A stretch of 64,000 nucleotides of DNA from Orobanche coerulescens (lineage: Eukaryota > Streptophyta > Magnoliopsida > Lamiales > Orobanchaceae): NCBI GenBank assembly GCA_033398695.1, contig JAWKAU010000244.1, forward strand, positions 108,473 through 172,472. The letters run 5' to 3'. The translations under genes and the position numbers were made by a program. Below the pieces are notes generated by a model. The model had not been told where the DNA came from, ran no database searches, and was given only the letters and a program-made list of their open reading frames with translations. Shown here piece after piece: positions 10,561 through 22,117 of the stretch. Numbering within the stretch: the stretch's first letter is position 1; the number at the start of each line of letters is the position of its first letter.

Positions 10561-10703
10561 AGGCTTAATAAACCTGAGTTTTCATAGAGTTCTGACTCGA
10601 ATACATTTAACGTGGTCTAATTCCCTATTAACATGACTTAATCAAGAAGTAAAGTCTTAATCGGTGCTATTATAGCCAATTATCAATACTGAAATCTCAA
10701 ATC
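10561..10703. repeat. Satellite monomer left of element A
   Basis: One unit of the same AT-rich repeat that resumes at 47836 (AATAAACC.GAGTTTTCATAGAGTTC..ACTCGAATACAT, then ACTTAATCAAGAAGTAAAG and ATTATAGCCAATT). Element A entered here: AAATC (10699-10703) on the left faces GAATC (47836-47840) on the right. Confidence 0.85.
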
Positions 10704-11737
10704 TGATGCGAAATCTCTACCGGTACAGCAAAAGGCTGTTTTGACGAGCGGAAGCAAACAACACTTAGCCAAAAGGAATCGAACAACACAGTTAGGAAGC
10801 GTAGCAATAGTTCGATCTGCAACAACAATTGGCACGCGCAAAAGACGAGGCTGATAACAACGATTCGATATAGCAACAATGACTTATAGCAACACGCGTG
10901 AAGTCATGAACTGTCTGAGTGGAAATAGTTCGGAACAGGCAACTCCAAGCAGTGCACTCGAAAGCAGCGGGTTTCGGTCGGATGCAATGGAAACAGGAAA
11001 CAAGTTTTAGGCGACCAAGCGACAATTGATGCAAACTCCCGATTAGGTACAACCCTGTATCGAAAGCAAGAGAAATGTCTTTTGCGAGCGGGAACACGGA
11101 TAATAAGTTGAAGTATGGAGCGAAATGTATGGGTGTTTGAAGAGGGGAGTTTTCTACCAAAACGGGACATGAAGCAGTGTTTATCGAACTAGACCTATAA
11201 TTCGATAAGGTGATTTCTCCTCAAGACCTATTGAGAATTGATCAGATTAAAATTCGAAAACGCGTCGAATAATAACCAAATTTGGAAGGAAACTCGTCCA
11301 ACACTTTTAAGCAATACATAACGTATTTTTTATCATTCAATGAATGAAATCGATTACAACCCAAATATGACTATTTATAGGTAAGAGTAGCGACAAGATT
11401 ACTTAAAATATTAAAAGATAAGATTACATGATCTTAAACAAAAAGGGTACTTCACGCCACTATCAAACAAAAGGAATGAAGGATGGGTTTCATCTCCAAG
11501 GTGATATTCTTCTTCACATGCAAGCCGTGAATCAGGCATTTCTTTATTATCTTATCTTCACCTACTTGGACCCAACATGATGCAAGTTGCCACGTTTAAG
11601 TTATTCCCAGTCCGATCACCAAGTTTACTCCAGATCTTGTATCCATTTTCTCGCCTAAGTATGTCGGAGTATGTTCAAGGTGTTTTATGTCAATTCTCAC
11701 TTCGTCTTCTTCGCTTGGAGGAGTCAGTTTCATATCA
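10704..11737 (-). repeat. 3' LTR of element A
   Basis: 1034 bp, starting TGATGCGAAATC and ending CATATCA next to CCCTCCTTCTT (purine tract on minus). The minus frame across 11640-11730 encodes SEEDEVRIDIKHLEHTPTYLG. It has the palindrome AAGATTA-CATGATCTT (11420-11435) and TATA TATAAATAG (minus) at 11371-11380. Confidence 0.88.
11371..11435 (-). promoter_or_regulatory. Core promoter of A 3' LTR
   Basis: Read on minus: palindrome at 11435-11420, then the TATA TATAAATAG. The flanking arms CTA(T)/GTAG are damaged here. The partner LTR keeps CTAC (47467-47470) and GTAG (47483-47486). Confidence 0.45.
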
Positions 11738-12860
11738 TTCCCTCCTTCTTAAAAGGAATTGTCCTCAATTCCACAATTCCATCGTCATCGAGATAAGGAG
11801 ATAAATCACCTATGTAAAAAGTAGCCTGCACTCCATAATCACCGGGGAGTTCTACTGTATGCATTATCGTTTATTTTAGCAACTACCTTGAAAGGACCCT
11901 CGGCTCGTGGCATAAGTTTATTCTTGCGTTTACCCGGAAATCGTTCTTTTCTCAAATTGTCTTGCTCTTCTTTGTTTGTTAGACTTCCGTTTGTAGGCAT
12001 CATTCACCTCCCTGATCCGATCACGCACTTGCTCATGTAGCTTCATCATGGACTTAAGTTTCGACTCCGCATCTTTGTGAACTAACTCATCGCTCGGCAA
12101 GAAAATTAAATCTAACGGCATATATGGATTCAAGCCATAGACGATTTCAAAAGGTGAGTGAGCCGTGGCATGTGTACAAGTTTCAAATCCCAGTCCTTTT
12201 ATGTCTTGCTTACAAGACCACGCAACAATGTTCCCAAAGTTTGATTAGTCACTTCAGTTTGCCCGTCGATTTGAGGATGGTGTGAAGTGCTAAACAATAG
12301 TTTGGTTCCCACCTTCCTCCATAAGGTGTTCCAAAAGTAGCTAAGAAATTTTGAATCTCGATCTGAAACAATAGTCTTCGGAATTCCATGTAAACGTACC
12401 ACCTCTCTGAAATATAAGTCGGCCACATTGCTTGCATCGTCTGTCTTGTGGCACGCTGCAAAATGAGCCATTTTCAAAAAACGATCTATGACCACCATAA
12501 TAGCATCTTTACCCCATTGAGGACAAGGCAACGCAACAATGAAATCCATTGAAACATCCTCCCATGGCCTATCCGGAACTAGTAGAGGCATATACATGCC
12601 CGGTTTGAACGAGCTCTTCGCCATATGATATGTCACACATTTACTCACGATATCATTTATGTCTCCTTGCATTTTTGGCCAATAGAAATGTTCCCTTTAT
12701 ACCTCCATGGTTTTAGTCGTGCCAAAGTGGCCAGCCAAGCCTCCTCCATGAGCTTCACGAATCAATAGCTCCCGAATCGTATGTTTGGGCAAACAAAGTC
12801 GATTCCCCTTAAAGAGAAACCCATCTTGTATCATAAATTTCTTGAATGGACCAGATTTAC
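11738..12860 (-). pseudogene. Element A integrase and C-terminal tail
   Basis: The frame 12672-12199 is open for 157 codons and covers the zinc-finger end ([14 protein letters not shown]) and catalytic core: [56 protein letters not shown], so D, D and E are all present. The tail ([21 protein letters not shown] near 12070-12130, then a frameshift) ends in a YGV.ATF.VGDLSPYLDDDGI-type segment before the LTR. The cysteine pair reads CVTYH where B1 has CVTCH, so one zinc ligand is lost. Confidence 0.82.
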
Positions 12861-12861
12861 A

Positions 12862-13680
12862 TCAGGTAAAAATCTCTCCGAGATCAGCATCGTCAAAATA
12901 ATACTCTTTCAACATTTCGAACCCAAGTAAACGAACCTCAAGAGTAGACAGTAGAGCATACCGTCTGGATAACGCGTCCGCAACAACATTGCTTTTACTG
13001 TCCTTATATTTTGATGAAAAGTGAAATGATTGTAAGAATTCCACCCACCTAGCATGCCTCAGACTTAACTTGTGTTGCTTGTTAATATACTTCAATGATT
13101 CATGATCCGAATGTAGGATGAAATGCTTGACCGAAGATAGTGACTCCAATGATCTAGAGCCCTCACACTAGCATAGAACTCTTTGTCGTACGTACAATAA
13201 TTGAGGCGAGCACCATTTAACTTTTCGAAAAATAAGCAATAGGGCGCTTTCCTTGAATGAGAACCGCTCTAATGCCAACTCCGCTAGCATCACACTCTAC
13301 TTGAGCGGTTGTGAAAAATCGGGTAATGCCAAGATTGGTGCTTCACACAACTTTGTTTTCAAATTTTTGAGCGACTTGGGCAGCCGACTCAATTAAACGC
13401 ACCTTTCTTCAAACATTACATTATCGGGCTTGTAATGGTGCTGAAATCTCGAATAAATCTTTGATAAAATGAAGCAAGTCCATGGAGCGACCTAACTTCC
13501 GTGATCAAGTAGGAATCGGCCATGACTTAATTTATTCGATCTTGGTTTGATCAAGTGACACTCCATCCTTGAAATGATATAGCCAAGAAAAAATATACTT
13601 TCGAATAAGAATGAGCACTTCTCTTATTTTCCATCTGACCTTTGACCCCTAGGAGTCTAGAAGACTTGCCGTAAGTGTCC
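12862..13680 (-). pseudogene. Element A RNase H and 3' part of RT
   Basis: RNase H blocks [20 protein letters not shown] and [13 protein letters not shown] lie in an open minus frame 13149-12862. Upstream, 13200-13680 holds decayed RT thumb and the [13 protein letters not shown] start, with several frame breaks. LARD1 cut the RT at 13681; the YLDD part lies on its far side. Confidence 0.78.
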
Positions 13681-13685
13681 GAAAT

Positions 13686-14999
13686 TGATACGAATTATCC
13701 GGGGAGAGGTGGATACGTATCGGTCGGAGTATATGTAAGTGTATGATAGCGGAAGGCTTTTACGAATATGGAGTTTTCGGATGTATTTTGTATGTGAATA
13801 ATATCGGATATAACAATAAAAATATCGAACAAGAAGATGATACGAATTACGTACGTAATGCGTATGAAATACAACGGAAGATTATTATGTCTTGACGATT
13901 ATCAAAGTGTCACTCGAAAAATACAAGGGTGGCGAACTTAAATGGATTTCGGTAGTGAGGTAGTAGTGTATACGGATTTGGATGTGTTTTATCGAACTAG
14001 ACCTATAACTCGATAAAAGTAATCTCTTCCCAAGACCTATTGAGAATTGATCAAGTTAAAATCTCGAGACGCGTCGAAATAATAACTAAAGTTTTGTTGA
14101 ACTCGTTCAACGTATATTTCAAAGGAAATACAAGGTTTATTACTTTCCGGCTTCCCTACAAATGTTACAAGTACTACTATATATAGTAGTTTCCAACCGT
14201 AAGAAAATACAACAAAGCGAGAAATGAAACTTCCTAACATGCTTCCATTTGGCGAAATATCTAAGGAGGAGATATCAAGATCTTGGTTTGATTATGGTGA
14301 TTATGACATGAAGAAATCCTTGATGAATCTTGGACTTATTATGGTGATGGTGACATGAAGAAAATCTTCACCAAATATCCTCCCTTGCAAGCTTCAAATC
14401 GGCCGAGCTTCTTCAAGGAGTGATTAGGAGGATTATGATATCAAGCCCCTTTGGAATTATTAGGGTGACTATGACATGAGGGAAAGTGACATGAAGGATG
14501 AAAGTCTTCATCTAATCTTTATGTTTCTTACGTGAGGTATCATGGTGGATTATGATATCAAGCCCCTTTGGAATTATTAGGGTGACTATGACATGAGGGA
14601 AAGTGACATGAAGGATGAAAGTCTTCTTCCAATCTTGTGTTTTTGGCCGTTTGTCATCATGGTGGGGAAGGAGAATAACTTCATGATCTTGGACCAAATA
14701 TGATGCTGTCGGTTTTGTCATTTCTGGGATCCAATGGGTCCGAATTTGGTCCTATGGTCTTCATAAGATTTGTATCTCTCTTTCTTAGCTTTCCATGGCC
14801 ACTTGAATCACCTGAATCGGATTTCGGACGAGAAAGTTATGGGCAAAATACTAAAACTGCTACGAAGTCGTCGTGCGCGCGAGAATTGGTAATTTGTTCA
14901 TGTATTTTGCATGAGGATTTTATGTATGCCTGCGACTCAACCAAGCTTGGTCGGATAATCTTCTTTTTTGTATTTGGTGATGTTGACCGATTCGTATCA
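13686..14999 (-). repeat. 3' LTR of LARD1, composite
   Basis: The first ~160 bp (13686-13847) match the end of LARD2-type LTRs in reverse (TCCGGGGAGAGG...GATACG, GGATGTATTTTGTATG). A second LTR-like end, TGATACGAATTACG, starts at about 13849, and what follows resembles the B-type LTR, including ACTACTATATATAGTAGT at 14173-14190. Both LTRs share this structure, so it predates the insertion. Confidence 0.88.
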
Positions 15000-16311
15000 T
15001 ACCCTCTCTCTTTAAAGGGAATTGTCCTCAATTCCGAACTCCCTTCGTCACCAAGATAATTGACTAAAGCCTCTAAGTATTTGATCTCGAAGATGTCCGC
15101 AGTACGTACATGACCCAAAATCTTGAGACGATAGGTAGTGGGGCCCCCTCGAGAATCACCAACAAAATAACTATCATTATTAATAAAATAATAATATTTA
15201 CTCCGCCAGGTAATACCGATATCATGACATGAGTGGATATCTGAAATGGGGCCAGTTAACTCCACTTGGGTTCCTCCTCCGAGTGGAAACAACGATTTCT
15301 CGGGTTCATCATCAAAATGGAAAACACAATTTATTACGGTGGGAACCATAGGATTTATTACGGATTCCTCTTCATCAATTGGTTCCTCATCAAATCTTGG
15401 CGGTCCGTCATAATCTAACCAACACTCCATTTCAATATTCTTTGTGCTCCTCCAATAATGTCTCATCAAAAATTAATCCACTAAGCTCGTTTGCATCGCA
15501 ACAAAGTCACACGAACCACTTTGCTCCGATAGGGTAGTTCGACTCAACCATCATCTTCTTTGTCATCAAAAATGCCGCAGAAATTTTGTCATATCAAAGT
15601 CGGTGACAAAGAGTTCATCTTCAAGATTAGCCGTTTGAAAGCATAAGGCCGTGATCTTGTTTCGCGTTACTAAAATAATTTGGTCCGTTTTGGTCAATTT
15701 GACCAACACAACCAACTAGCCCATGATCAAAGTAGCAAGATCTAGGTTCGTCGACTAGGGAGACACGGCTCAACTCATCTTCTTCGTTGAATTGCTCCGT
15801 TGAAAACTCTGTCTCGTCTACTTCTTTGAAAATGGCCGTAGGGACATTGTATTCATCGAAAAAGATTCTGTTGGGAATTCCTTGATGGAGGAAGACCTTA
15901 GATCGAATGCCGGTGGTGGGCGTCGAAGGATTGGTGGTAAGATGGGGATTTGAACCTTCGATTGAAATATTTTTTGAATTTAAGCCAATCTTGGATTTTA
16001 GGCTTACGTTGTTGTGAACGGGGCTGTTTGATTTTGCCACCAAGCGGCGGCGCTACCGCGAGGCGCCTTGCCACCAACGAAACGCGGCGGTTGATCGGGC
16101 AGCCTTGAAGTCCGAGTGCTCCTCACAAGCACGAAGCCAATCTATGCACGCATTTGGATTACTATCTCCGTGAAATTAGGTATCTTTGCGGAATTTGGCC
16201 AAGAAATCAATATCGTTGGCATCGTCCTGTGTCTTTCTTGCATACGTTGCTCGGTAAGCCGTTTAGTGCGTCACGGAGTGTCATCAAGAAATCGAGCTCG
16301 GAGAAATCCAT
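15000..16311 (-). pseudogene. LARD1 ORF: Gag-like N-terminus, unknown acidic protein, gypsy tail
   Basis: The minus ATG at 16311 begins MDFSELDFLMTLRDAL, close to the Gag start of element A (MDLNDADFLAKLHDAL). A Gag-type block SAAAWWQN lies near 16035, and KPKIQDWLKFK near 15990 in another frame. Then comes an acidic region with IRSKVFLHQGIPN, EFSTEQFNEEDELS, CYFDHGLVGCVGQIDQ (16043-15627) and a frame 15469-14837 with WLDYDGPPRFDEEPIDEEES, ADIFEIKYLEALVNYLGDEG and SSELRTIPFKE running into the LTR. The middle matches no family I recognise. It is frameshifted as read, but its homologue in LARD2 keeps the same order. Confidence 0.7.
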
Positions 16312-16636
16312 AACAAGAATCAAGAGATAGTTCTTGACAAGAAATCGGACAGAAAATTTTCCCAAGAAATCCGTGAAGAATGAACCAAGAAGATGATCAA
16401 AGAATCTGATCTCCACCGTTCAGACTGTAGTTCAATGAGTTGGCTTACCTTTGCCAAAATTTCGTGATGATCCAACGGTCGAATCCACGGGAAACTTTGT
16501 TTTCTTCCGACTGCGCTAATCTGCCAAAGTTATGCGAAAATTCTTCTAACCGTGAAGAACAACCCAAGAAGGTGACTAAATACTTCAACAAAAAAAAATT
16601 CGGTGAATATAGTTGATCGCCCAAGGAGATGACCTT

Positions 16637-16650
16637 GGGCTCCGATACCA
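16637..16650 (-). other. Primer-binding site of LARD1
   Basis: The minus strand reads TGGTATCGGAGCCC just inside the 5' LTR. It matches the initiator-Met-tRNA type site (TGGTATCAGAGC) with one substitution. Confidence 0.75.
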
Positions 16651-16654
16651 CTTA

Positions 16655-17967
16655 TGATACGAATTATCCGGGGAGAGGTGGATACGTATCGGTCGGAGTA
16701 TATGTAAGTGTATGATAGCGGAAGGCTTTTACGAATATGGAGTTTTTCGGATGTATTTTGTATGTGAATAATATCGGATATAACAATAAAAAATATCGAA
16801 CAAGAAGATGATACGAATTACGTACGTAATGCGTATGAAATACACCGGAAGATTATTATGTCTTGACGATTATCAAAGTGTCACTCGAAAAATACAAGGG
16901 GTGGCCGAACTTAAATGGATTTGGTAGTGAGGTAGTAGTGTATACGGATTTGGATGTGTTTTATCGAACTAGACCTATAACTCGATAAAAGTAATCTCTT
17001 CCCAAGACCTATTGAGAATTGATCAAGTTAAAATCTCGAGACGCGTCGAAATAATAACTAAAGTTTTGTTGAACTCGTTCAACGTATATTTCAAAGGAAA
17101 TACAAGGTTTATTACTTTCCGACTTCCTACAAATGTTACAAGTACTACTATATATAGTAGTTTCCAACCGTAAGAAAATACAACAAAATGAAATGAAACT
17201 TCCTAACATGCTTCCATTTGGCCGAAATATCTAAGGAGGAGATATCAAGATCTTGGTTTGATTATGGTGATTATGACATGAAGAAATCCTTGATGAATCT
17301 TGGACTTATTATGGTGATGGTGACATGAAGAAAATCTTCACCAAATATCCTCCCTTGCAAGCTTCAAATCGGCCGAGCTTCTTCAAGGAGTGATTAGGAG
17401 GATTATGATATCAAGCCCCTTTGGAATTATTAGGGTGACTATGACATGAGGGAAAGTGACATGAAGGATGAAAGTCTTCATCTAATCTTTATGTTTCTTA
17501 CGTGAGGTATCATGGTGGATTATGATATCAAGCCCCTTTGGAATTATTAGGGTGACTATGACATGAGGGAAAGTGACATGAAGGATGAAAGTCTTCTTCC
17601 AATCTTGTGTTTTTGGCCGTTTGTCATCATGGTGGGGAAGGAGAATAACTTCATGATCTTGGACCAAATATGATGCTGTCGGTTTTGTCATTTCTGGGAT
17701 CAATGGGTCCGAATTTGGTCCTATGGTCTTCATAAGATTTGTAGCTCTCTTTCTTAGCTTTCCATGGCCACTTGAATCACCTGAATCGGATTTGGACGAG
17801 AAAGTTATGGGCAAAATACTAAAAGCGCTACGAAGTCGTCGTGCGCGCGAGAATTGGTAATTTGTTCATGTATTTTGCATGAGGATTTTATGTATGCCTG
17901 CGACTCAACCAAGCTTGGTCGGATAATCTTCTTTTTTGTATTTGGTGATGTTGACCGATTCGTATCA
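16655..17967 (-). repeat. 5' LTR of LARD1, composite
   Basis: 1313 bp, partner of 13686-14999 with the same composite layout. Several of the differences are GGCCGAA against GGCGAA (for example 16912 against 13930 and 17219 against 14250). The palindromic TATA is at 17144-17161. It contains direct repeats of about 120 bp in 17400-17620 (GATATCAAGCCCCTTTGG twice), shared with the left LTR. Confidence 0.88.
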
Positions 17968-17972
17968 GAAAT

Positions 17973-18762
17973 GTTCTTGCAACGACCGACTATAAATCAA
18001 AATGTCATCCAAGTACACAACTACAAATTTCCCTAAAAACGGCTTAAGTACCTTGTTCATCAAACACATGAAAGTACTCGGTGCATTTGTAAGACCGAAC
18101 GGCATAACGGTCTATTCATACAGCCCGTGTTTAGTTTTGAAAGCCGTCTTCCACTAATCTCCTTCTCGCATACGAATCTGGTGATAACCACTCCGTAAAT
18201 CGACTTTTGAAAAGATCGTGAATCCGTGTAGTTCGTCCAACATGTCATCAAGTCTCGGAATCGGGAATCAATACTTGATTGTTATGTTATTCATGGCTCG
18301 ACTGTCAATACACATTCGCCAAGATCCGTCCTTATTAGGAACAAGTAAAACCGGAACCGCACAAGGGCTTAGATTTTCTCGAACATACCAACGGTTCATT
18401 AGTTCTTCGATTTGTTTTTGTAATTCCTTCGTCTCCTCGGGATTACATGTATAGGCAGCTTTGTTAGGGAGCGACGCACCCATTATAAGATCGATTTGAT
18501 GTTCAATCCAACGAATAGGTGGCAAACCCGACGACAACTCTTCGGGAAAAACATCTGCAAATTCGTGTAATAAAGCATCCATCTTTCCGTCGTTCTGCAC
18601 AACCATGTTATCGTTCCATGTCTCCTTCAATATCAACAAATACACGCACTCACCATCATCAATAGCATGTTCCATCTCCCGTTCGCTAGCAAACATGGTA
18701 AGTTTCGTTTTTTCAACCCGATTAGAGCTCATAGAAGCTTGAGTTGACATCAGTTTAAGCAC
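17973..18762 (-). pseudogene. Element A reverse transcriptase, N-terminal and palm
   Basis: The frame 18762-18268 is open for 164 codons: SEREMEHAIDDGECVYLL, LLHEFADVFPEELSSGLPP, IEHQIDLIMGASLPNKAAY, then the RT start VRENLSPCAVPVLLVPNKDG and [17 protein letters not shown]. After a stop it continues [36 protein letters not shown] and [10 protein letters not shown], with the catalytic YLDD near 18008-18020. LARD1 separates it from the RNase H part. Confidence 0.87.
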
Positions 18763-19290
18763 AATTTTTTTTTGCCCTTATCCCGTAATACATACTCATT
18801 GCTTCTTCCTCGATGTAAAACATCCCTATCAAACATCCATGGACGTCCCAAAAGTACATGACATGCATCCATTGGGAGTACATCACATAATACGCAGTCA
18901 TCATATGAACCCATGGTTAATCCGATCCTCACTTGTTTTGTCACCTTTATTTTGCTCCCATCATCGAGCCAATGTAAAGTGTAAGGTTTCGAATGAGTCG
19001 AGTGGTCAGCCCGAGTTTAGTCACCATCTGACTCGAAGCTACGTTGGTGCAACTTCCTCCATGAACGATCAAACTACACCATTTATTCCTGACTTGACAC
19101 TTCGTGTGTGAAATATTTGATCCCGCTGTTCCGAATCATTCGAAAGAGATTTGGCTTGTAAAGTACGAAGAACTAAAGTTGTGTCATAGTTTGGAGCATC
19201 GTAAGTCTCACATTCTTCTCCTTCTTCGTCCTCCACGTTGAAATTAAACACATCACCCAGTCTTTCCTTTTAGTCCTCGACCAACAACTC
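18763..19290 (-). pseudogene. Element A protease and acidic linker
   Basis: The minus strand has VEDEEGEECETYDAPNYDTT (19251-19190) leading into the protease with a Cys-Thr-Asn-Val-Ala stretch near 19040-19070, then LTMGSYDDCVLCDVLPMDAC and LLGRPWMFDRDVLHRGRSN (18944-18750). In this copy the active site reads through a changed DGGS codon run (MIVHGGS-type, near 19063), a likely loss of the catalytic Asp. It joins A Gag at 42207 once LINE1 is removed. Confidence 0.78.
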
Positions 19291-19296
19291 ATCTCG
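19283..19296 (+). other. Left target-site duplication of LINE1
   Basis: AACAACTCATCTCG here and AACAACTCGTCTCG at 42207-42220: 14 bp with one mismatch, 22.9 kb apart. Both lie in the Gag of element A and bracket one plus-strand LINE that ends in a poly-A. Confidence 0.85.
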
Positions 19297-19565
19297 TTGA
19301 GGACGCATATACCATGAGCGCTAGGGCTATGTGCGGGCGATTTTCACGCACTCTAGGTGCGACCGCTTAAGGGCATCTTTTTCTCCCTTCTTTTCGATCG
19401 ATTTCCTCCTCTTTCCTTTTATCTTGAGAATTTTCCAGATATTTTGCCTTCTCGATTGTTGTTCGGGAGTTCTTTTCCTTTCTATCCTAATATTTAGTCG
19501 ATTTTTGTGTTTGGTTTGTTGTGCGAGTTTTCGCAATCCTCTGTCGGGTCTTGAAGATCTCTTTT
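19297..19565 (+). other. LINE1 5' UTR
   Basis: Begins just after the left target duplication and runs to the ORF1 ATG. It is pyrimidine-rich from about 19380 (CTTTTTCTCCCTTCTTTTC). L1 elements carry an internal promoter here, but no specific motif is convincing. Confidence 0.6.
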
Positions 19566-21014
19566 ATGTTATCTGGCGATTCTAATGTTCCGATGGATTC
19601 ATCTAATTTGCCTAAGTCCTCATCATTCATCCCCAAGTCCAGTTTGATTGGTGATGCTCCCATTTTGAAATCGATTTTGAGGCGATCTGCTGCTGCTGGC
19701 ATTAATCCTTTGTTGTTTCCCATGAGGCTTTTCCTTAGGTGGGCTTCAAAAGGGCGTTGGGAAAGATTCATTATTAGTGGTCTTGCTTCTAAAATTAAAA
19801 ATGTGGATGGCAAGATTTTGGGTAAAGGCGGCGAGGTTTGTATTGTTAAATCCACTGATCGGGTAGAGGATTTGTCTTTAAATCATCAAATGGAGGATGT
19901 GGTGTTCATGGGATGTCGGTTGGGGTTGAGGAGAATTTGCACAGTATTACGGCCTCATATCGGCCTTTGAATGATCTTTGTTGTAAGTGGCAATGTTCTT
20001 TCTAATGATAAGGCTTCTAGTGGGGTTGGTTCAGCCCGAAACCCTCTTTTGCTTCTATTTTTAAGACTAAGAATGCCACTAAATCTGTAAACATTTTTGA
20101 GTTACATAATGATGAGCGTGTGGAAGGTGCGCATGTCATAATTCCGTTAAAAGAGATTGTTGAAGTTTCGTCTAGGTTTGCTAATACTCTCTACGGGTAT
20201 TTTATAGGGAAGCATCTTGCATTCCCTATCATGGAGAATTATGTGAAGAATTCATGGGCTAAGTTTGGTTTGGAACGTGTTATGTTGAATAATGGTTTCT
20301 TTTTATTTCAATTCTCTACTAAGGAAGGTATGGATCAAGTTTTGGAGACTGGTTCATGGTTTATCCGTTCGGTTCCTATCTTTTTGAACGTTTGGACTCC
20401 GAATACTAAGCTTACAAAGGAAGAGATAACTTCAGTGCCCGTATGGCTCAAGTTACAAAATGTGCCAATTGTTGCTTATACGGAGGTCGGTTTAAGTTTA
20501 ATTACGACTCAAATTAGTAAGCCTATCACACTGGACTCGTACACTAGTTCTATGTGTGTCAATTCTTGGGGTAGAAATTCATATGCTCGGGCTCTTGTTG
20601 AAGTGTCCTCTCTTAACGAGTTAATGGATCATGTGATTGTGGCTATACCGTTTCCTAATGGTTCAGGTCACTCGCTGGAACGCATCGAAATTGAGTACTA
20701 ATGGAAGCCTCCGCAGTGTGCGTTGTGCAAAATATTTGATCATAATGATGTTGCATGTCCTAAGAATGTTAAACAACCTCTTTGGGAAGTCAAATGTTGA
20801 TGATGAGGGTTTTGTTGAAGTTACTCAGCGTAAGGGTAAGGGAAAGATGCCAACTCATGAGAAGGTTATTGATGGAGTTCGGTTTGCTAAACCTAAGGTC
20901 ACTATAAACTATCGTTGGCAACCGGTTTCTAAATCCAAGGCTGTACCGGATGGTGTGTCATCTTCTAAGGTAAATGTTACAAATAAGGAATCTAGTTCAT
21001 CTACTAAGGTTCTG
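19566..21014 (+). pseudogene. LINE1 ORF1, 5' part (DUF4283-type RNA-binding protein)
   Basis: ATG at 19566 (MLSGDSNVPMDSSNLP). After frame breaks near 19970-20110, an open run (20120-20701) has GYFIGKHLAFPIMENYVKNSW, FFLFQFSTKEGMDQVLETGS and VPVWLKLQNVPIVAYTEVGL, the DUF4283 domain seen in plant L1 ORF1. A CX2CX4HX4C knuckle (CALCKIFDHNDVAC) lies at 20717-20757. The protein would package LINE RNA. B2 cuts it at 21019 and it resumes at 27383. Confidence 0.82.
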
Positions 21015-21019
21015 TTCCT

Positions 21020-22117
21020 TGATCGAATTACGTATATAAGTGTACGCAAATCGTATAAAATACAACGGAAGATTATCACGGTCTTATGATACGAATTCTC
21101 TCTCGATGCAATGAGAAGACTCTTTCACATACGGTAGCGAACAGTACTCGGCCGAAATGAAGCAAGCCGCTCTGCGATTCCGAGCAGTAGCAACTCGTCG
21201 ATATAGCACTTCCGAGCAGCAAGACTCGCTCGTCTGACAATTTCGAGCAGCAGACTCGCTCGTCTGACAAAATAAAAGGTGGTGGCGAAATTTATACGGT
21301 TTTCGGTAGGGATGTAGGATAGTGTATGGGTTTGAATGTGTTTTTACCGAATTAGACCTATAACTCGATAAAAATAATCTCTCCTCAAGACCTATTGAAA
21401 ATCGATCAAGTTATAATTCGAGACGCGTCGAAATAATAACTAAAGTTTTGTTGAACTCGTTCAACGTATATTTCAAAGAAATACAAGGTTTATTAATATT
21501 CAAGATTGTTTACAAATATCACAAGTACTACATTATATAGTAGTTTCCAACCGTAAGAAGATACAACAAAGCGAGAAAGCGAAACTTCCTAGCAATATAC
21601 CAATCGGCGAAATATCCAAGGATGGGATCAAGAAGATTTTGTCCAAGATATCAAGCATCTTGGATTTATTTGGTGACTAAGACATGAGGAAAATCCTTGA
21701 TGAAAGTCTTCATCCCATATCATGCTTGGGCCGATTTGTGGGGAAGGTGGGGAAGGAGCATTTTGGACTTATCATGGTGATTATGATATGAAGAAGATAT
21801 TTGATGAAAGTCTTCATCAAATCTTATTGCTTGGGCCGATTTTGTAGTAAGGTGGGGAAGGAGAAATATCTTCATTATCTTTTCAAAGATATGAAGTCAA
21901 GTAAGGTCCCTTTCAAGCATGTCTTGGCCGAATCTTCATGCTTTTGGACCGATCCCGTCGTCAAGTTTTACGTTACTCCTGTTAGATTAACAACGTAACT
22001 CCAATCCGCGTGTTCTTTTCTCCCAAGTATAATGATGCATGGCCATGCGAATTTGCATCGTCGTGGATGTCGATTTTTATTGGAGCTTCTTCGATTGGAA
22101 TATTAGATATAGTATCA
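21020..22117 (-). repeat. 3' LTR of gypsy B2, long type
   Basis: Starts TGATCGAATT and ends AGTATCA. After about 65 bp a second TGATACGAATT occurs (21087), followed by a ~190-bp block with repeated GACTCGCTCGTCTGAC units that is absent from B1, B3 and B5. The TATA palindrome is damaged here (CTACATTATATAGTAG near 21525) but intact in the partner LTR. Confidence 0.9.

Larger units (their letters stand above)
13686..17967 (-). mobile_element. LARD1: complete non-autonomous LTR element with Gag remnant
   Basis: 4282 bp with LTRs of 1314 and 1313 bp, exact duplication GAAAT (13681-13685, 17968-17972) inside the RT of element A, and a primer site at 16637-16650. The 1655-bp interior has a Gag-like start, an unknown acidic ORF and a gypsy polyprotein end. 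It lacks protease, RT, RNase H and the integrase core. I count about a dozen LTR-LTR differences by eye, so it is young. It must use enzymes supplied in trans (inference). Confidence 0.92.

Noticed and set aside
15627..16043. LARD ORFs as a host gene
   Set aside because: They lie between two matching LTRs with a primer site and target duplication, and recur in LARD2 and LARD0.
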